Origin: Spirosoma sp. SC4-14
Lineage (GTDB): Bacteria; Bacteroidota; Bacteroidia; Cytophagales; Spirosomataceae
Length of the DNA stretch: 64,000 nt
Direction of reading: 5' to 3'
Assembly (NCBI RefSeq): GCF_037201965.1
Contig: NZ_CP147518.1
Span: 4,953,001-5,017,000 of the forward strand
The translations under genes and the position numbers were made by a program. How positions within the stretch are numbered: position 1 is the first letter of the stretch; every line of letters begins with the position of its first letter. Shown one piece after another: positions 42,921-50,724 of the stretch. The notes below the pieces were generated by a model, which was not told where the DNA came from, did not search any database, and worked only from the letters and a program-made list of their open reading frames with translations.

Positions 42921-43754
42921 ATGAAAACGATCGTATTTCCCACCGACTTCAGCCAATCGGCTGATCATGCGCTGGCCTGGGCCCAATTGCTCGCACGTCA
43001 CTACAACGCCACGTTACAGGTTATGCACGTATTTTCTCCACTACTGCCTGTAGTTCCTCCTCCCGGCATGGCAGGGCCTCTTTTGGCAACGCCCGAATCG
43101 GAAGCCGAAGCCAACAGCCGAAATCAACTGGAAGCCTTAGCGAACCAGTTGCGTACCGACGGCTTTGTGGTTCAGACAAGCTGGCAAACCGGCAATGTCG
43201 ACGATCAGATTCTGGCCGCTGCCCACCACACCAACGCCGACCTGATTGTTACGGGCCGGAGCGATATGCACTCCTTTCTGGATCGGCTGGCGGGTACTCA
43301 TGCGTCTGGTGTAGCAAAAAACGCCCATTGTCCTGTACTAATCGTTCCAACAACTGTACCCGAAGGTTCTGTACAACTACAGACGATTGCCTATGCAACC
43401 CAACTGGAAGGCGACGATGATGCCACGATTCGTGCCATTCTGGAGTTGGCTCGCGATTTTAAAGCCAAACTGGACCTGATACACGTAGAAGCCGAAAATC
43501 AGCCCAATGTGTTCGATGACAACGCTGTACTTACCGGCCTTCGGCATACATTCGGAACTGATGCATTCCGGCTTCATACAATAAAATCACGTACGGTTAG
43601 TGGTGGTCTGGCCGATTTCCTCGAGAAACATCCAATCGATTTACTGGTGATGACTACCCGCAAACGCGACTTTCTGGATGGCCTCCTCAAACCCAGCATT
43701 ACCAGCCGGATGATAACCCATACTCAGTTGCCCACGTTAATTTATCATGACTGA
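42921..43754 (+). CDS. Tandem universal stress protein (two UspA domains)
   Basis: 277 residues, two UspA folds (about 1-145 and 150-277). Domain 1: KTIVFPTDFSQSADHALAWA and ADLIVTGRSDMHSFLDRLAG...SGVAKNAHCPVLIVP, near the ATP-binding pattern G-2x-G-9x-G(S/T). Domain 2: IAYATQLEGDDDATIRAILE and LLVMTTRKRDFLDGLLKPSITSRMITHTQLPTLI, where the nucleotide motif is degenerate. A cytoplasmic stress-adaptation protein with no defined reaction. It stands alone between the S1 gene and mutS. Confidence 0.9.
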   Translation: MKTIVFPTDFSQSADHALAWAQLLARHYNATLQVMHVFSPLLPVVPPPGMAGPLLATPESEAEANSRNQLEALANQLRTDGFVVQTSWQTGNVDDQILAAAHHTNADLIVTGRSDMHSFLDRLAGTHASGVAKNAHCPVLIVPTTVPEGSVQLQTIAYATQLEGDDDATIRAILELARDFKAKLDLIHVEAENQPNVFDDNAVLTGLRHTFGTDAFRLHTIKSRTVSGGLADFLEKHPIDLLVMTTRKRDFLDGLLKPSITSRMITHTQLPTLIYHD

Positions 43755-43861
43755 TGCTGTAGCAAAACCTATTGTTTCGGTCGAGCGCTGACACACTGAC
43801 AAAAGCCTTTAACAGCTTTCAGATAGTAGTCCAAAACTTCGGTTTTGCCCAGGAAAATCAC

Positions 43862-43869
43862 TATTTTTG
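43862..43869 (+). promoter_or_regulatory. Bacteroidota -7 promoter box for mutS
   Basis: TATTTTTG matches TAnnTTTG exactly, 23 bp upstream of the proposed GTG start at 43893. It falls inside the longer reading frame, which argues against the TTG start at 43845. Confidence 0.55.
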
Positions 43870-43892
43870 TTTATTACATTCCAGCAAGATCA

Positions 43893-46607
43893 GTGAAGAC
43901 AGCCACCGCAGCAAAGCCACAATCGAAGAAAACCGAAACACCCCTCAACCGTCAATACAACCAGATTAAAGCTAAGTACCCCGGTGCGTTGCTGCTCTTC
44001 CGCGTCGGTGATTTCTACGAAACGTTTGGCGAAGATGCCGTAAAAGCCAGTAAGATTCTGGGCATTACCCTGACCAAACGGAACAACGGTGGATCGAACG
44101 AAGATCTGGCTGGTTTCCCGCATCATTCGCTCGACACCTACCTCCCCAAACTCGTTCGGGCGGGCCAACGTGTAGCCATCTGCGACCAGTTGGAAGACCC
44201 CGCTCAGGCAAAAGGAATTGTACGGCGAGGAGTTACAGAACTAGTCACTCCCGGCGTTTCGTTCAACGACAATGTGCTGGACACCCGACGGAATAACTAC
44301 CTGGCAGCGGTGCATTTCGGCAAAAGCGGGTCCGGCAATCAGGAAGACCAGTTTGGCATATCGTTTCTGGATATTTCGACCGGCGAATTTCTGGCATCGC
44401 AGGGAAACGCGGCCTATGTCGACAAACTACTGCAAAGTTTCAATCCGTCGGAAGTGCTCTACTGCAAGCGTAACCGGGTGGAGTTTGGCGCACTATTCAG
44501 CGACAAATTCCATACCTATACGCTCGAAGATTGGGCTTTTACCTACGATTTTGGCTATAATTTTCTGAAACAGCACTTTCAGACTACGTCGCTTAAAGGT
44601 TTTGGGATTGAAGGCTTACCCGATGGTATCATCGCGGCTGGAGTCATCCTGCACTATCTGAACGAAACCGAACATAAAGATCTTCAGCATATTACGCGCG
44701 TTACCCGGCTCGAAGAAGATCGGTATGTCTGGCTCGATCGCTTCACAATCCGAAATCTCGAACTAACGGCCCCGCAGCAGGAAGGCGGTGTACCGCTGAT
44801 TCAGATTCTCGATCAGACGGTTACGCCAATGGGTGCCCGGTTACTTCGCAAATGGCTTAGCCTTCCGCTGAAAGAAAAAGCCCTGATCGATGAGCGGCTC
44901 AACATGGTCGAGCTACTGACCGACGACATCGACTTATCGGAAACGCTCGTCAATCATCTCCGCCAAATTGGCGATCTGGAACGGCTGGTCTCGAAAGTAG
45001 CCGTACGCCGGATTAACCCACGGGAATTATTGCAGCTAAAGCGGTCGCTACAGCACGTTTTGCCTATAAAAGAATTGCTCATCACGGCACTTGCAGCCCC
45101 TCCCGCTCCCAAAGGGGGAGCTTTATCCGAAGATGCGACCACAATTCCGCCTTTGGGAGGCAGGGGGTTACAAAAATACGCCGATCAGCTCAATCCTGTT
45201 TCGTTTCTGCTTGACCGTATCGAGGCCGAACTCCGCGAAGATCCGCCGACGCAAGCGAATCAGGGCGGTATGATTAAACCGGGCATCAACGCCGAACTCG
45301 ATGAACTAACCGCTATTGCCTATTCGGGTAAGGATTTTCTGCTTCAACTACAGGAACGGGAAGTACAGCGAACGGGCATTTCATCGCTGAAAGTGGCCTA
45401 TAACAAAGTGTTTGGCTATTATCTGGAAGTAACCCATGCACACAAAAGCCGCGTGCCCGACGACTGGATTCGGAAACAAACCCTCGTTAATGCCGAACGC
45501 TATATTACGCCCGAGCTGAAAGAATACGAAGAAAAAATACTGAACGCTGAAGAACAGATTTTTCAGATCGAGTCCCGAATGTTCAACGAACTGGTTGTAG
45601 CAGCAGGTGAATATGTGGGGGCCATTCAGCAGAACGCCCGTGTACTGTCGGTGCTCGATGTTCTGTCGTCGTTTGCCCGCGTTGCCGTTAAAAACAAATA
45701 CATCCGGCCACAAATCAGCGAAAGCAAAGTCCTGAATATCAAAGACGGCCGTCACGCGGTTATTGAACAACAACTTCCACCCGGCGAACCCTATATTCCG
45801 AACGATATTTACCTGGACGACGAAACGCAGCAGATTATCGTTATAACTGGGCCCAACATGGCGGGCAAATCGGCGCTGTTGCGCCAAACTGCCCTGATTG
45901 TTCTGATGGCTCAGTCGGGTAGTTTTGTTCCGGCAACTCAGGCCGAAATCGGCATAGTCGACAAGATTTTTACGCGCGTTGGCGCTTCGGACAACCTGTC
46001 GCGGGGCGAAAGTACATTCATGGTCGAAATGACCGAAACGGCCAGCATTCTGAATAACCTCAGCGAGCGTAGTCTGGTCTTGATGGATGAAATTGGTCGT
46101 GGCACAAGTACTTACGATGGCGTATCAATTGCCTGGTCGATTATCGAATATTTGCATAATAAGACGGATTGTCGACCCAAAACGCTGTTTGCCACGCATT
46201 ATCATGAGCTGAACGATCTGGCTACGGATAATCCCCGAATCAAAAATTTCAATGTTGCCGTTAAGGAACTAGGCAATAAAGTTATATTTCTACGCAAGTT
46301 AAAAGAGGGCGGTTCGGAGCACAGTTTCGGTATCCACGTAGCACAGATGGCTGGGATGCCCGCACAGATCGTGAGCCGCGCCAACGAAATTCTGAAACAA
46401 CTGGAATCGTCGCACCGTCGGGAAACGGACCGCGAGAAAATCCGGGAAGCGGTACCGCAGGAGCGGGAATTGGCGCTGCGCATTATCGAATCCGGCGACC
46501 CGAAATCGGAAGCCATCAAGGAGAAACTACGCGCCATCGACGTCAACCGGCTCACGCCCATCGAAGCCCTGCTGAAACTGAATGAGCTGATGAAATTGCT
46601 GGAGTAA
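43893..46607 (+). CDS. mutS: DNA mismatch repair protein MutS
   Basis: 904 residues from the GTG at 43893. Domain I has YPGALLLFRVGDFYETFGEDA with the F-x-E mismatch-reading motif. The ATPase has GPNMAGKSALLRQ (653-665), the signature DNLSRGESTFMVEM, Walker B LVLMDEIGRGTSTYDG and the ATHYHEL motif; the C-terminal helix-turn-helix for dimerisation follows. Residues about 401-426 (APPAPKGGALSED...PPLGGRG) are an extra insertion in the core/lever region, encoded by an inverted repeat at 45097-45167. It recognises mismatches and recruits MutL, which is not adjacent. Confidence 0.95.
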   Translation: MKTATAAKPQSKKTETPLNRQYNQIKAKYPGALLLFRVGDFYETFGEDAVKASKILGITLTKRNNGGSNEDLAGFPHHSLDTYLPKLVRAGQRVAICDQLEDPAQAKGIVRRGVTELVTPGVSFNDNVLDTRRNNYLAAVHFGKSGSGNQEDQFGISFLDISTGEFLASQGNAAYVDKLLQSFNPSEVLYCKRNRVEFGALFSDKFHTYTLEDWAFTYDFGYNFLKQHFQTTSLKGFGIEGLPDGIIAAGVILHYLNETEHKDLQHITRVTRLEEDRYVWLDRFTIRNLELTAPQQEGGVPLIQILDQTVTPMGARLLRKWLSLPLKEKALIDERLNMVELLTDDIDLSETLVNHLRQIGDLERLVSKVAVRRINPRELLQLKRSLQHVLPIKELLITALAAPPAPKGGALSEDATTIPPLGGRGLQKYADQLNPVSFLLDRIEAELREDPPTQANQGGMIKPGINAELDELTAIAYSGKDFLLQLQEREVQRTGISSLKVAYNKVFGYYLEVTHAHKSRVPDDWIRKQTLVNAERYITPELKEYEEKILNAEEQIFQIESRMFNELVVAAGEYVGAIQQNARVLSVLDVLSSFARVAVKNKYIRPQISESKVLNIKDGRHAVIEQQLPPGEPYIPNDIYLDDETQQIIVITGPNMAGKSALLRQTALIVLMAQSGSFVPATQAEIGIVDKIFTRVGASDNLSRGESTFMVEMTETASILNNLSERSLVLMDEIGRGTSTYDGVSIAWSIIEYLHNKTDCRPKTLFATHYHELNDLATDNPRIKNFNVAVKELGNKVIFLRKLKEGGSEHSFGIHVAQMAGMPAQIVSRANEILKQLESSHRRETDREKIREAVPQERELALRIIESGDPKSEAIKEKLRAIDVNRLTPIEALLKLNELMKLLE
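45097..45167. repeat. In-frame palindromic insertion inside mutS
   Basis: CCCCTCCCGCTCCCAAAGG (45097-45115) pairs with CCTTTGGGAGGCAGGGGG (45150-45167). The middle reads as ordinary codons, so the whole element of about 71 bp stays in frame. G/C-rich palindromes of the type CCCCTCCC-AAAGGGG that yield PPLGGRG-like peptides are frequent short repeats in Bacteroidota genomes (general knowledge, not checked here). Confidence 0.75.
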
Positions 46608-46630
46608 TGCAATGATTATGGAAATTAACG

Positions 46631-46822
46631 ATGAACTGGAAATCCAGATTTTCCATACAGCAGGTAAAGCGAATGAATGAAGCGATTCGTAGGCATCAGC
46701 AAACTGACAGTCCCAACATGCTTCTGATTGACCAATTCGTAGATATGAAAAACAGGCTTACAGATGAACTTGGAGAGTTACTAACCCAGACAACAGAAAT
46801 GCAGTGGCATGTAGCAGCATAA
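46631..46822 (+). CDS. Small hypothetical protein downstream of mutS
   Basis: 63 residues at most, ATG at 46631; the second Met (VKRMNEAIRRHQQ) may be the true start. Helical and charged (MNEAIRRHQQTDSPNMLLID, KNRLTDELGELLTQ), no signal peptide, resembling small paralogous proteins of about 50 residues seen in Spirosoma-type genomes. A second short frame at 46612-46680 overlaps it and looks less protein-like. Function unknown; it may be an unexpressed frame. Confidence 0.4.
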   Translation: MNWKSRFSIQQVKRMNEAIRRHQQTDSPNMLLIDQFVDMKNRLTDELGELLTQTTEMQWHVAA

Positions 46823-46884
46823 GACAATTGCAATAAGCAATCCCCTTCCAGGGAAGACAAATACCCAATTAACAACAATTACCA

Positions 46885-47394
46885 ATGGACTTAACTGTAT
46901 TGACTGCCCCCCTAACGGCGCAGGAAGTTGAATGGCGCGTACAAAGCCAGACCAAAGACGGTCAGAAAATTATAGTGGTGCCTTACATCACGAACCGGTG
47001 TGTGATGCAACGTTTCGATGATCAGTTTGGCTGGGCTGGCTGGCAGAATGAAATCAAGGAAATTGAAGGCGGTTTTCTGTGTACGATAACGGCCATACTC
47101 TCCGGTGGCGAAATCGTCCGAAAAACCGACGGGGCCAGTCGTACAAGTGTTGAACCCGTGAAAGGTGGTATAAGCGATGCCATGAAACGCTGCGCCGTGC
47201 AGTTTGGTCTGGGTCGTTCACTCTACGACTTCCCGAAAGTACTTATCCAGACAACCGACAAATACATCCCGGACTGGGCCATTCCGCTGCTCGACAAAAT
47301 GGTCGATAAAATCAATGCTGGCGGAACCGTTCGCGATGTTGTCGTACTAAAACCCGAACACGCGAAGGCAGCACCAGCAAAGACCGTATCATAA
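46885..47394 (+). CDS. Rad52/Rad22-family single-strand annealing protein
   Basis: 169 residues. ITNRCVMQRFDDQFGWAGWQ, GGFLCTITAILSGGEIVRKTDGA, VKGGISDAMKRCAVQFGLGRSLYDFPKV match the Rad52/22 DNA-annealing domain common in phages (Sak-like) and some Bacteroidota. It should anneal complementary ssDNA in recombination or repair. The C-terminal tail (VVVLKPEHAKAAPAKTVS) is not conserved and its last four codons lie in a perfect 50-bp palindrome. No other phage genes are near, so it appears a resident chromosomal copy next to mutS. Confidence 0.85.
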   Translation: MDLTVLTAPLTAQEVEWRVQSQTKDGQKIIVVPYITNRCVMQRFDDQFGWAGWQNEIKEIEGGFLCTITAILSGGEIVRKTDGASRTSVEPVKGGISDAMKRCAVQFGLGRSLYDFPKVLIQTTDKYIPDWAIPLLDKMVDKINAGGTVRDVVVLKPEHAKAAPAKTVS

Positions 47395-47430
47395 AGCAAG
47401 GCCCTAGGGCCTTGCTTTATGATACGGTCT
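47381..47430. terminator. Perfect 50-bp palindrome, likely bidirectional terminator
   Basis: The left 25 bases (47381-47405, AGACCGTATCATAAAGC then AAGGCCCT) are exactly the reverse complement of the right 25 (47406-47430), with no unpaired loop. It spans the stop of the Rad52-family gene (TAA at 47392) and ends 2 bp before the stop of the convergent peptidase gene. Confidence 0.85.
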
Positions 47431-47431
47431 G

Positions 47432-49630
47432 CTACTTACTTCCCCCTCCCATAGTAGCGGGCGAACCCATTCCCTGCGATAACGTCAGCAGTTTGTCGCT
47501 CAGGGTTTGAATCGCTTTTTTGTAACGGGTTTCAATATCGGGCAGATTGGCTGTCGATTTCAAGGATGCCTCGTACAGGAACCCCGGCAACATCCAGGAA
47601 GCATAGCCGCTGTTTGGGTCCGACGACGCATATAAGGAGCGGTACCAACTGCCAAAGGCGTTTCCTTTGGGATCGATAAATGACCGTTCGAGCATTCGCA
47701 ACTCTTTATTTAATTCGACCAGTTTATCGGTCCGTCCCAATTTGAGGTAATTCTGGCGAGCCGCTTCGCAGGCTTCGGCATTCTTTTTCAAATCGGCCAC
47801 CACTGCCAGCATTGGTTCAATGGAGTAATTAGGCGAATAAGCCTGAATTGCTTTTTCGGCCGCTTTCAGGTGCATGGCCAGATCCGTTGGGTAGCGCGTA
47901 ACATCATACGGAACCAGATCGGCATTAGCCAGCCGCATAGTCATAGTGCCCACAACCTGCTCCATCATTGGTCCCATTTTATAGGTTGGATCGGCAAATT
48001 TGTCGTAGAAATACAGATCGTCGTATTGCGAGTGATAGAGCGTTGGCCCTTCCATACCCGCGCTCAAGGATGGTATACCAATGTGCATATACGGCGCAAT
48101 ATGGTCAGAACCACCACCGAGGTTACCGATGGTTGGCTCCCCAGCCAGTACTGCCGGTGCCGATGAGCCCGTTACGCGCGTAGGATTTCCGGCCGCTTTA
48201 TGCCCCATCCAGTGCTGATAAACGGTTTTGTTCGAATCGGGATACTGTACCGACTGCGTCGCTTCGATGATGAGTTTTTTCATAGATGGCGATGCACTGG
48301 CACCGAATGTACGCCCAGAAACGGCGGCATCGTAGTTCATGTAAGCCACCGCTTTCTGGGTTAGCTCATCCCGAAACTGTTCACTCCATTCGGCAGAACC
48401 AATAACGCCCGGTTCCTCAGCATCCCAATGGCAAACTTTTATGGTCCGACGCGGGCGTTGCCCTGCTTTGGCCAGTTTACCCAGCGATTCGGTCATACTC
48501 AGCAGCATGGCAGTGCCCGAGTTGGGGTCGGTAGCGCCATACGACCAGGCATCATAATGGCAACCAGCAATAATCCATTCGTCGGGAAATTCGACCCCAA
48601 CCAGCGTGCCCACTACCTGATATATTCGCTGAATGGTCTTTTCCTGCTTCACCATCAGCCGCACTTTCAGGTCTTTTCCGCCTTCGAGCCGATAGGTATA
48701 GGGTAAACCACCCTGCCAGCCAGCCGGAACAGCTTTAGCCCCGGTCATGCGTTTCAGAATTTCGGTGGCCGAACCATAGGGCAGTGGCGTTACGGGTATT
48801 TTATGCAATCCAACAGCATTCTGGTCGAGTCGTTTGGGTGTATTTTTCGCGTCTAAGGGCAAAGCAGCCTCGCCCGGTGTGAGCGGATCGCCCGTATACG
48901 GCGTTGTGAGCAATGAGCCGCGCTGAATCACACTTTCGCTGTAATATGGCCCTTCGGGAAACGTAAGGCCCCGCATATAACCCGAATCGGCAGGGTCGGT
49001 AAAAATGATGACGCCAATGGCTCCGGCGGCTTGCGCCCATTGTGCTTTATAGCCCCGAAAATTACCGCCGTAGCGAGCCAGCACAATCTTATCCTTTACT
49101 GAAATGCCCATCGCCTTCAGTTGCTCGAAGTCTTCTTTACGGCCGTAGTTGGCATAAACCACTTCGGCAGTCACATCGCCCGAGCCCGACCAGGCGTTAT
49201 AGCCAGGGGTTAACCGAGGGTCGCTGCTATACTTGTCTTCTTTAAACAGAAACTCCCGAATGTTCAGTGGCTCTCGAATCGGCTCGACCAGTTCAACGGC
49301 AATTTCGCCGGGTCCTTTGGGAAGCAATACATCATGCGGGTAAATGTCGACCTGCCAGCCTGCTTTCCGCATCGTTTCGGCAATATAGTCGCGCACCTGC
49401 TCATTTTCTTTCGAGCCGGTAATATGCGGAACACTAGAAAGTTTCTGAAGATGGGTCTTAAAAGCCGTTTGCGATTGTTTCGCCTTAAACTCGGTTTCGA
49501 GCTTTAGCTGGGCTTCCTGTCGGGCAGGAATAAAGCCGGTGAGCGTTGGCGACTGAGCCTGGGCAGCAAGTGCGCCCAACCCAATCGCTAAAATCTGGCC
49601 GGTAGTTTTGAGTAGAGGGCAGTATCTCAT
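47432..49630 (-). CDS. Secreted M28-family metallopeptidase, glutamate carboxypeptidase II-like
   Basis: 732 residues. A signal peptide (LKTTGQILAIGLGALAAQAQ), a PA domain (about 165-300, RKEDFEQLKAMGISVKDKIV, ARYGGNFRGYKAQWA), the M28 peptidase (about 345-560) and a TFR-like helical dimerisation domain. Zinc ligands: GCHYDAWSYGATDPNSGTA (His, Asp), CHWDAEEPGVIGS (Glu-Glu), NYDAAVSG (Asp) and GGSDHIAPYMHIG (His). It cleaves C-terminal or N-terminal residues from peptides in the periplasm. Length and domain order match PSMA-type proteins. Confidence 0.92.
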   Translation of the reverse strand: MRYCPLLKTTGQILAIGLGALAAQAQSPTLTGFIPARQEAQLKLETEFKAKQSQTAFKTHLQKLSSVPHITGSKENEQVRDYIAETMRKAGWQVDIYPHDVLLPKGPGEIAVELVEPIREPLNIREFLFKEDKYSSDPRLTPGYNAWSGSGDVTAEVVYANYGRKEDFEQLKAMGISVKDKIVLARYGGNFRGYKAQWAQAAGAIGVIIFTDPADSGYMRGLTFPEGPYYSESVIQRGSLLTTPYTGDPLTPGEAALPLDAKNTPKRLDQNAVGLHKIPVTPLPYGSATEILKRMTGAKAVPAGWQGGLPYTYRLEGGKDLKVRLMVKQEKTIQRIYQVVGTLVGVEFPDEWIIAGCHYDAWSYGATDPNSGTAMLLSMTESLGKLAKAGQRPRRTIKVCHWDAEEPGVIGSAEWSEQFRDELTQKAVAYMNYDAAVSGRTFGASASPSMKKLIIEATQSVQYPDSNKTVYQHWMGHKAAGNPTRVTGSSAPAVLAGEPTIGNLGGGSDHIAPYMHIGIPSLSAGMEGPTLYHSQYDDLYFYDKFADPTYKMGPMMEQVVGTMTMRLANADLVPYDVTRYPTDLAMHLKAAEKAIQAYSPNYSIEPMLAVVADLKKNAEACEAARQNYLKLGRTDKLVELNKELRMLERSFIDPKGNAFGSWYRSLYASSDPNSGYASWMLPGFLYEASLKSTANLPDIETRYKKAIQTLSDKLLTLSQGMGSPATMGGGSK

Positions 49631-49718
49631 AAAGATTAGATTGCATTCCCTCCAAATATCGGAATTTACTACGGCAAAGCCGATACATCACTGCTTATTA
49701 TTCGGCCGTAAAAATAAA

Positions 49719-49790
49719 TAGCACACGGATAACACCGATTCGACGGATTAACACGGTCTTGTCAGTCAAATCGGTGTTATCTGTGTGCTA
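49719..49790. repeat. Long intergenic inverted repeat (copy F)
   Basis: TAGCACACGGATAACACCGATT (49719-49740) pairs with the reverse complement at 49769-49790 with one mismatch over 22 bp, across a 28-nt loop. It lies between the LolA-like gene and the M28 gene, which run the same way on the minus strand. The AACACCGAT/ATCGGTGTTAT words are a type often found in multiple intergenic copies in Bacteroidota (general knowledge). Confidence 0.8.
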
Positions 49791-49810
49791 GTTTATGACA
49801 CCTTTAGCGT

Positions 49811-50530
49811 TTACTTAGGCATCGCAAAAATTGCCGGATCAACCGTTGGGTTAAACGTCATGTTCGACAATGTCATCGTCAGCGCACCCGGCATGGCAGG
49901 GCTGTTGAGCTCAATAGTTGATGGTACGGTCAGGTCGCCGACCGTTTTGTAGTTGCCATACTGCATTTTCACTTCGCCCGATTGCCCCTGCATGTTCACC
50001 GTTGCTTTCATACCCAGCAATTGATAGGTACCCGCATCCACATAATAGTTGGCTTCTCCTTCGGGGCGGGTTACTTTCAGGTTAAAAACGTCTTTGTCGT
50101 TTAGTTTTTCTTTACCGACCAGCTCAACCGGGAACTTCTGATTTTTGGCAGTGGCCAAATCCGTACCCACAACATACGTATTGCCTTTCTGCATTTTCAC
50201 CTGTTCGTCGGGAAGGGGTTGGGCAGCGGCACCACCCTGCATCGGGTTTATTGTCCATCCTTTATCGCCATCGACAACGGTCGTGATCTGCTGCCCCATC
50301 ACCGAAATATCGTTGCGCGACGACTGCCCTACTATAACCGTTACCTTTCCGGTCATGTCCATGCCCATGATGTTCATACTCTGGTCGTACTGGAGCGTTT
50401 TTATAGCAGCAATCTTATCGGCGCCACCAACGGCAGCTATGTTTTTGTCAATAATTTCATCGGCCGTTTGAGCAAAGGTTAAAGCCGGAATAGCTACCAG
50501 TGCAACCAGGGTTATCAGTTGTTTTTTCAT
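49811..50530 (-). CDS. LolA-like periplasmic lipoprotein-sorting protein
   Basis: 239 residues. Signal peptide MKKQLITLVALVAIPALTFA, then TADEIIDKNIAAVGGADKIAA, the start typical of the outer-membrane lipoprotein-sorting (LolA/LolB-like, DUF4292-like) fold in Bacteroidota. Many beta strands follow (GKVTVIVGQSSRNDISVMGQ, FNLKVTRPEGEANYYVDAGT, VKMQYGNYKTVGDLTVPSTI). It probably binds acyl chains or carries lipoproteins; direct function is not shown. It is often near peptidases in this phylum. It has its own promoter box. Confidence 0.8.
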   Translation of the reverse strand: MKKQLITLVALVAIPALTFAQTADEIIDKNIAAVGGADKIAAIKTLQYDQSMNIMGMDMTGKVTVIVGQSSRNDISVMGQQITTVVDGDKGWTINPMQGGAAAQPLPDEQVKMQKGNTYVVGTDLATAKNQKFPVELVGKEKLNDKDVFNLKVTRPEGEANYYVDAGTYQLLGMKATVNMQGQSGEVKMQYGNYKTVGDLTVPSTIELNSPAMPGALTMTLSNMTFNPTVDPAIFAMPK

Positions 50531-50555
50531 GAAAAAGTTTAGTCAGAAATTAGAT

Positions 50556-50563
50556 CAAATATA
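50556..50563 (-). promoter_or_regulatory. Bacteroidota -7 promoter box for the LolA-like gene
   Basis: TATATTTG on the minus strand matches TAnnTTTG exactly, 26 bp upstream of the ATG at 50530. It lies in the 194-bp divergent gap to the MFS gene. Confidence 0.6.
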
Positions 50564-50724
50564 CAGGAACGAGCCCTGAAATCTGATACTAGTTTCGTCA
50601 TAATTCTGGAAAAGGCAGACATGTTCCTGCACAGGCGGAAACTTTCAGGGCCAATCGGCTTGCAGGCCTGACGAGTGTTTTCTACCTTCATTGGTTCAAA
50701 TATCAACCCTCATATATTTTTCCA

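Noticed and set aside
43845-43892. TTG start of mutS 16 codons upstream
   Set aside because: It overlaps the -7 promoter box at 43862, so this stretch is unlikely to be translated; the GTG at 43893 fits.
46612-46680. A 22-codon frame after mutS as a leader peptide
   Set aside because: No amino-acid bias and no structure following it; the overlapping 63-codon frame is more protein-like.
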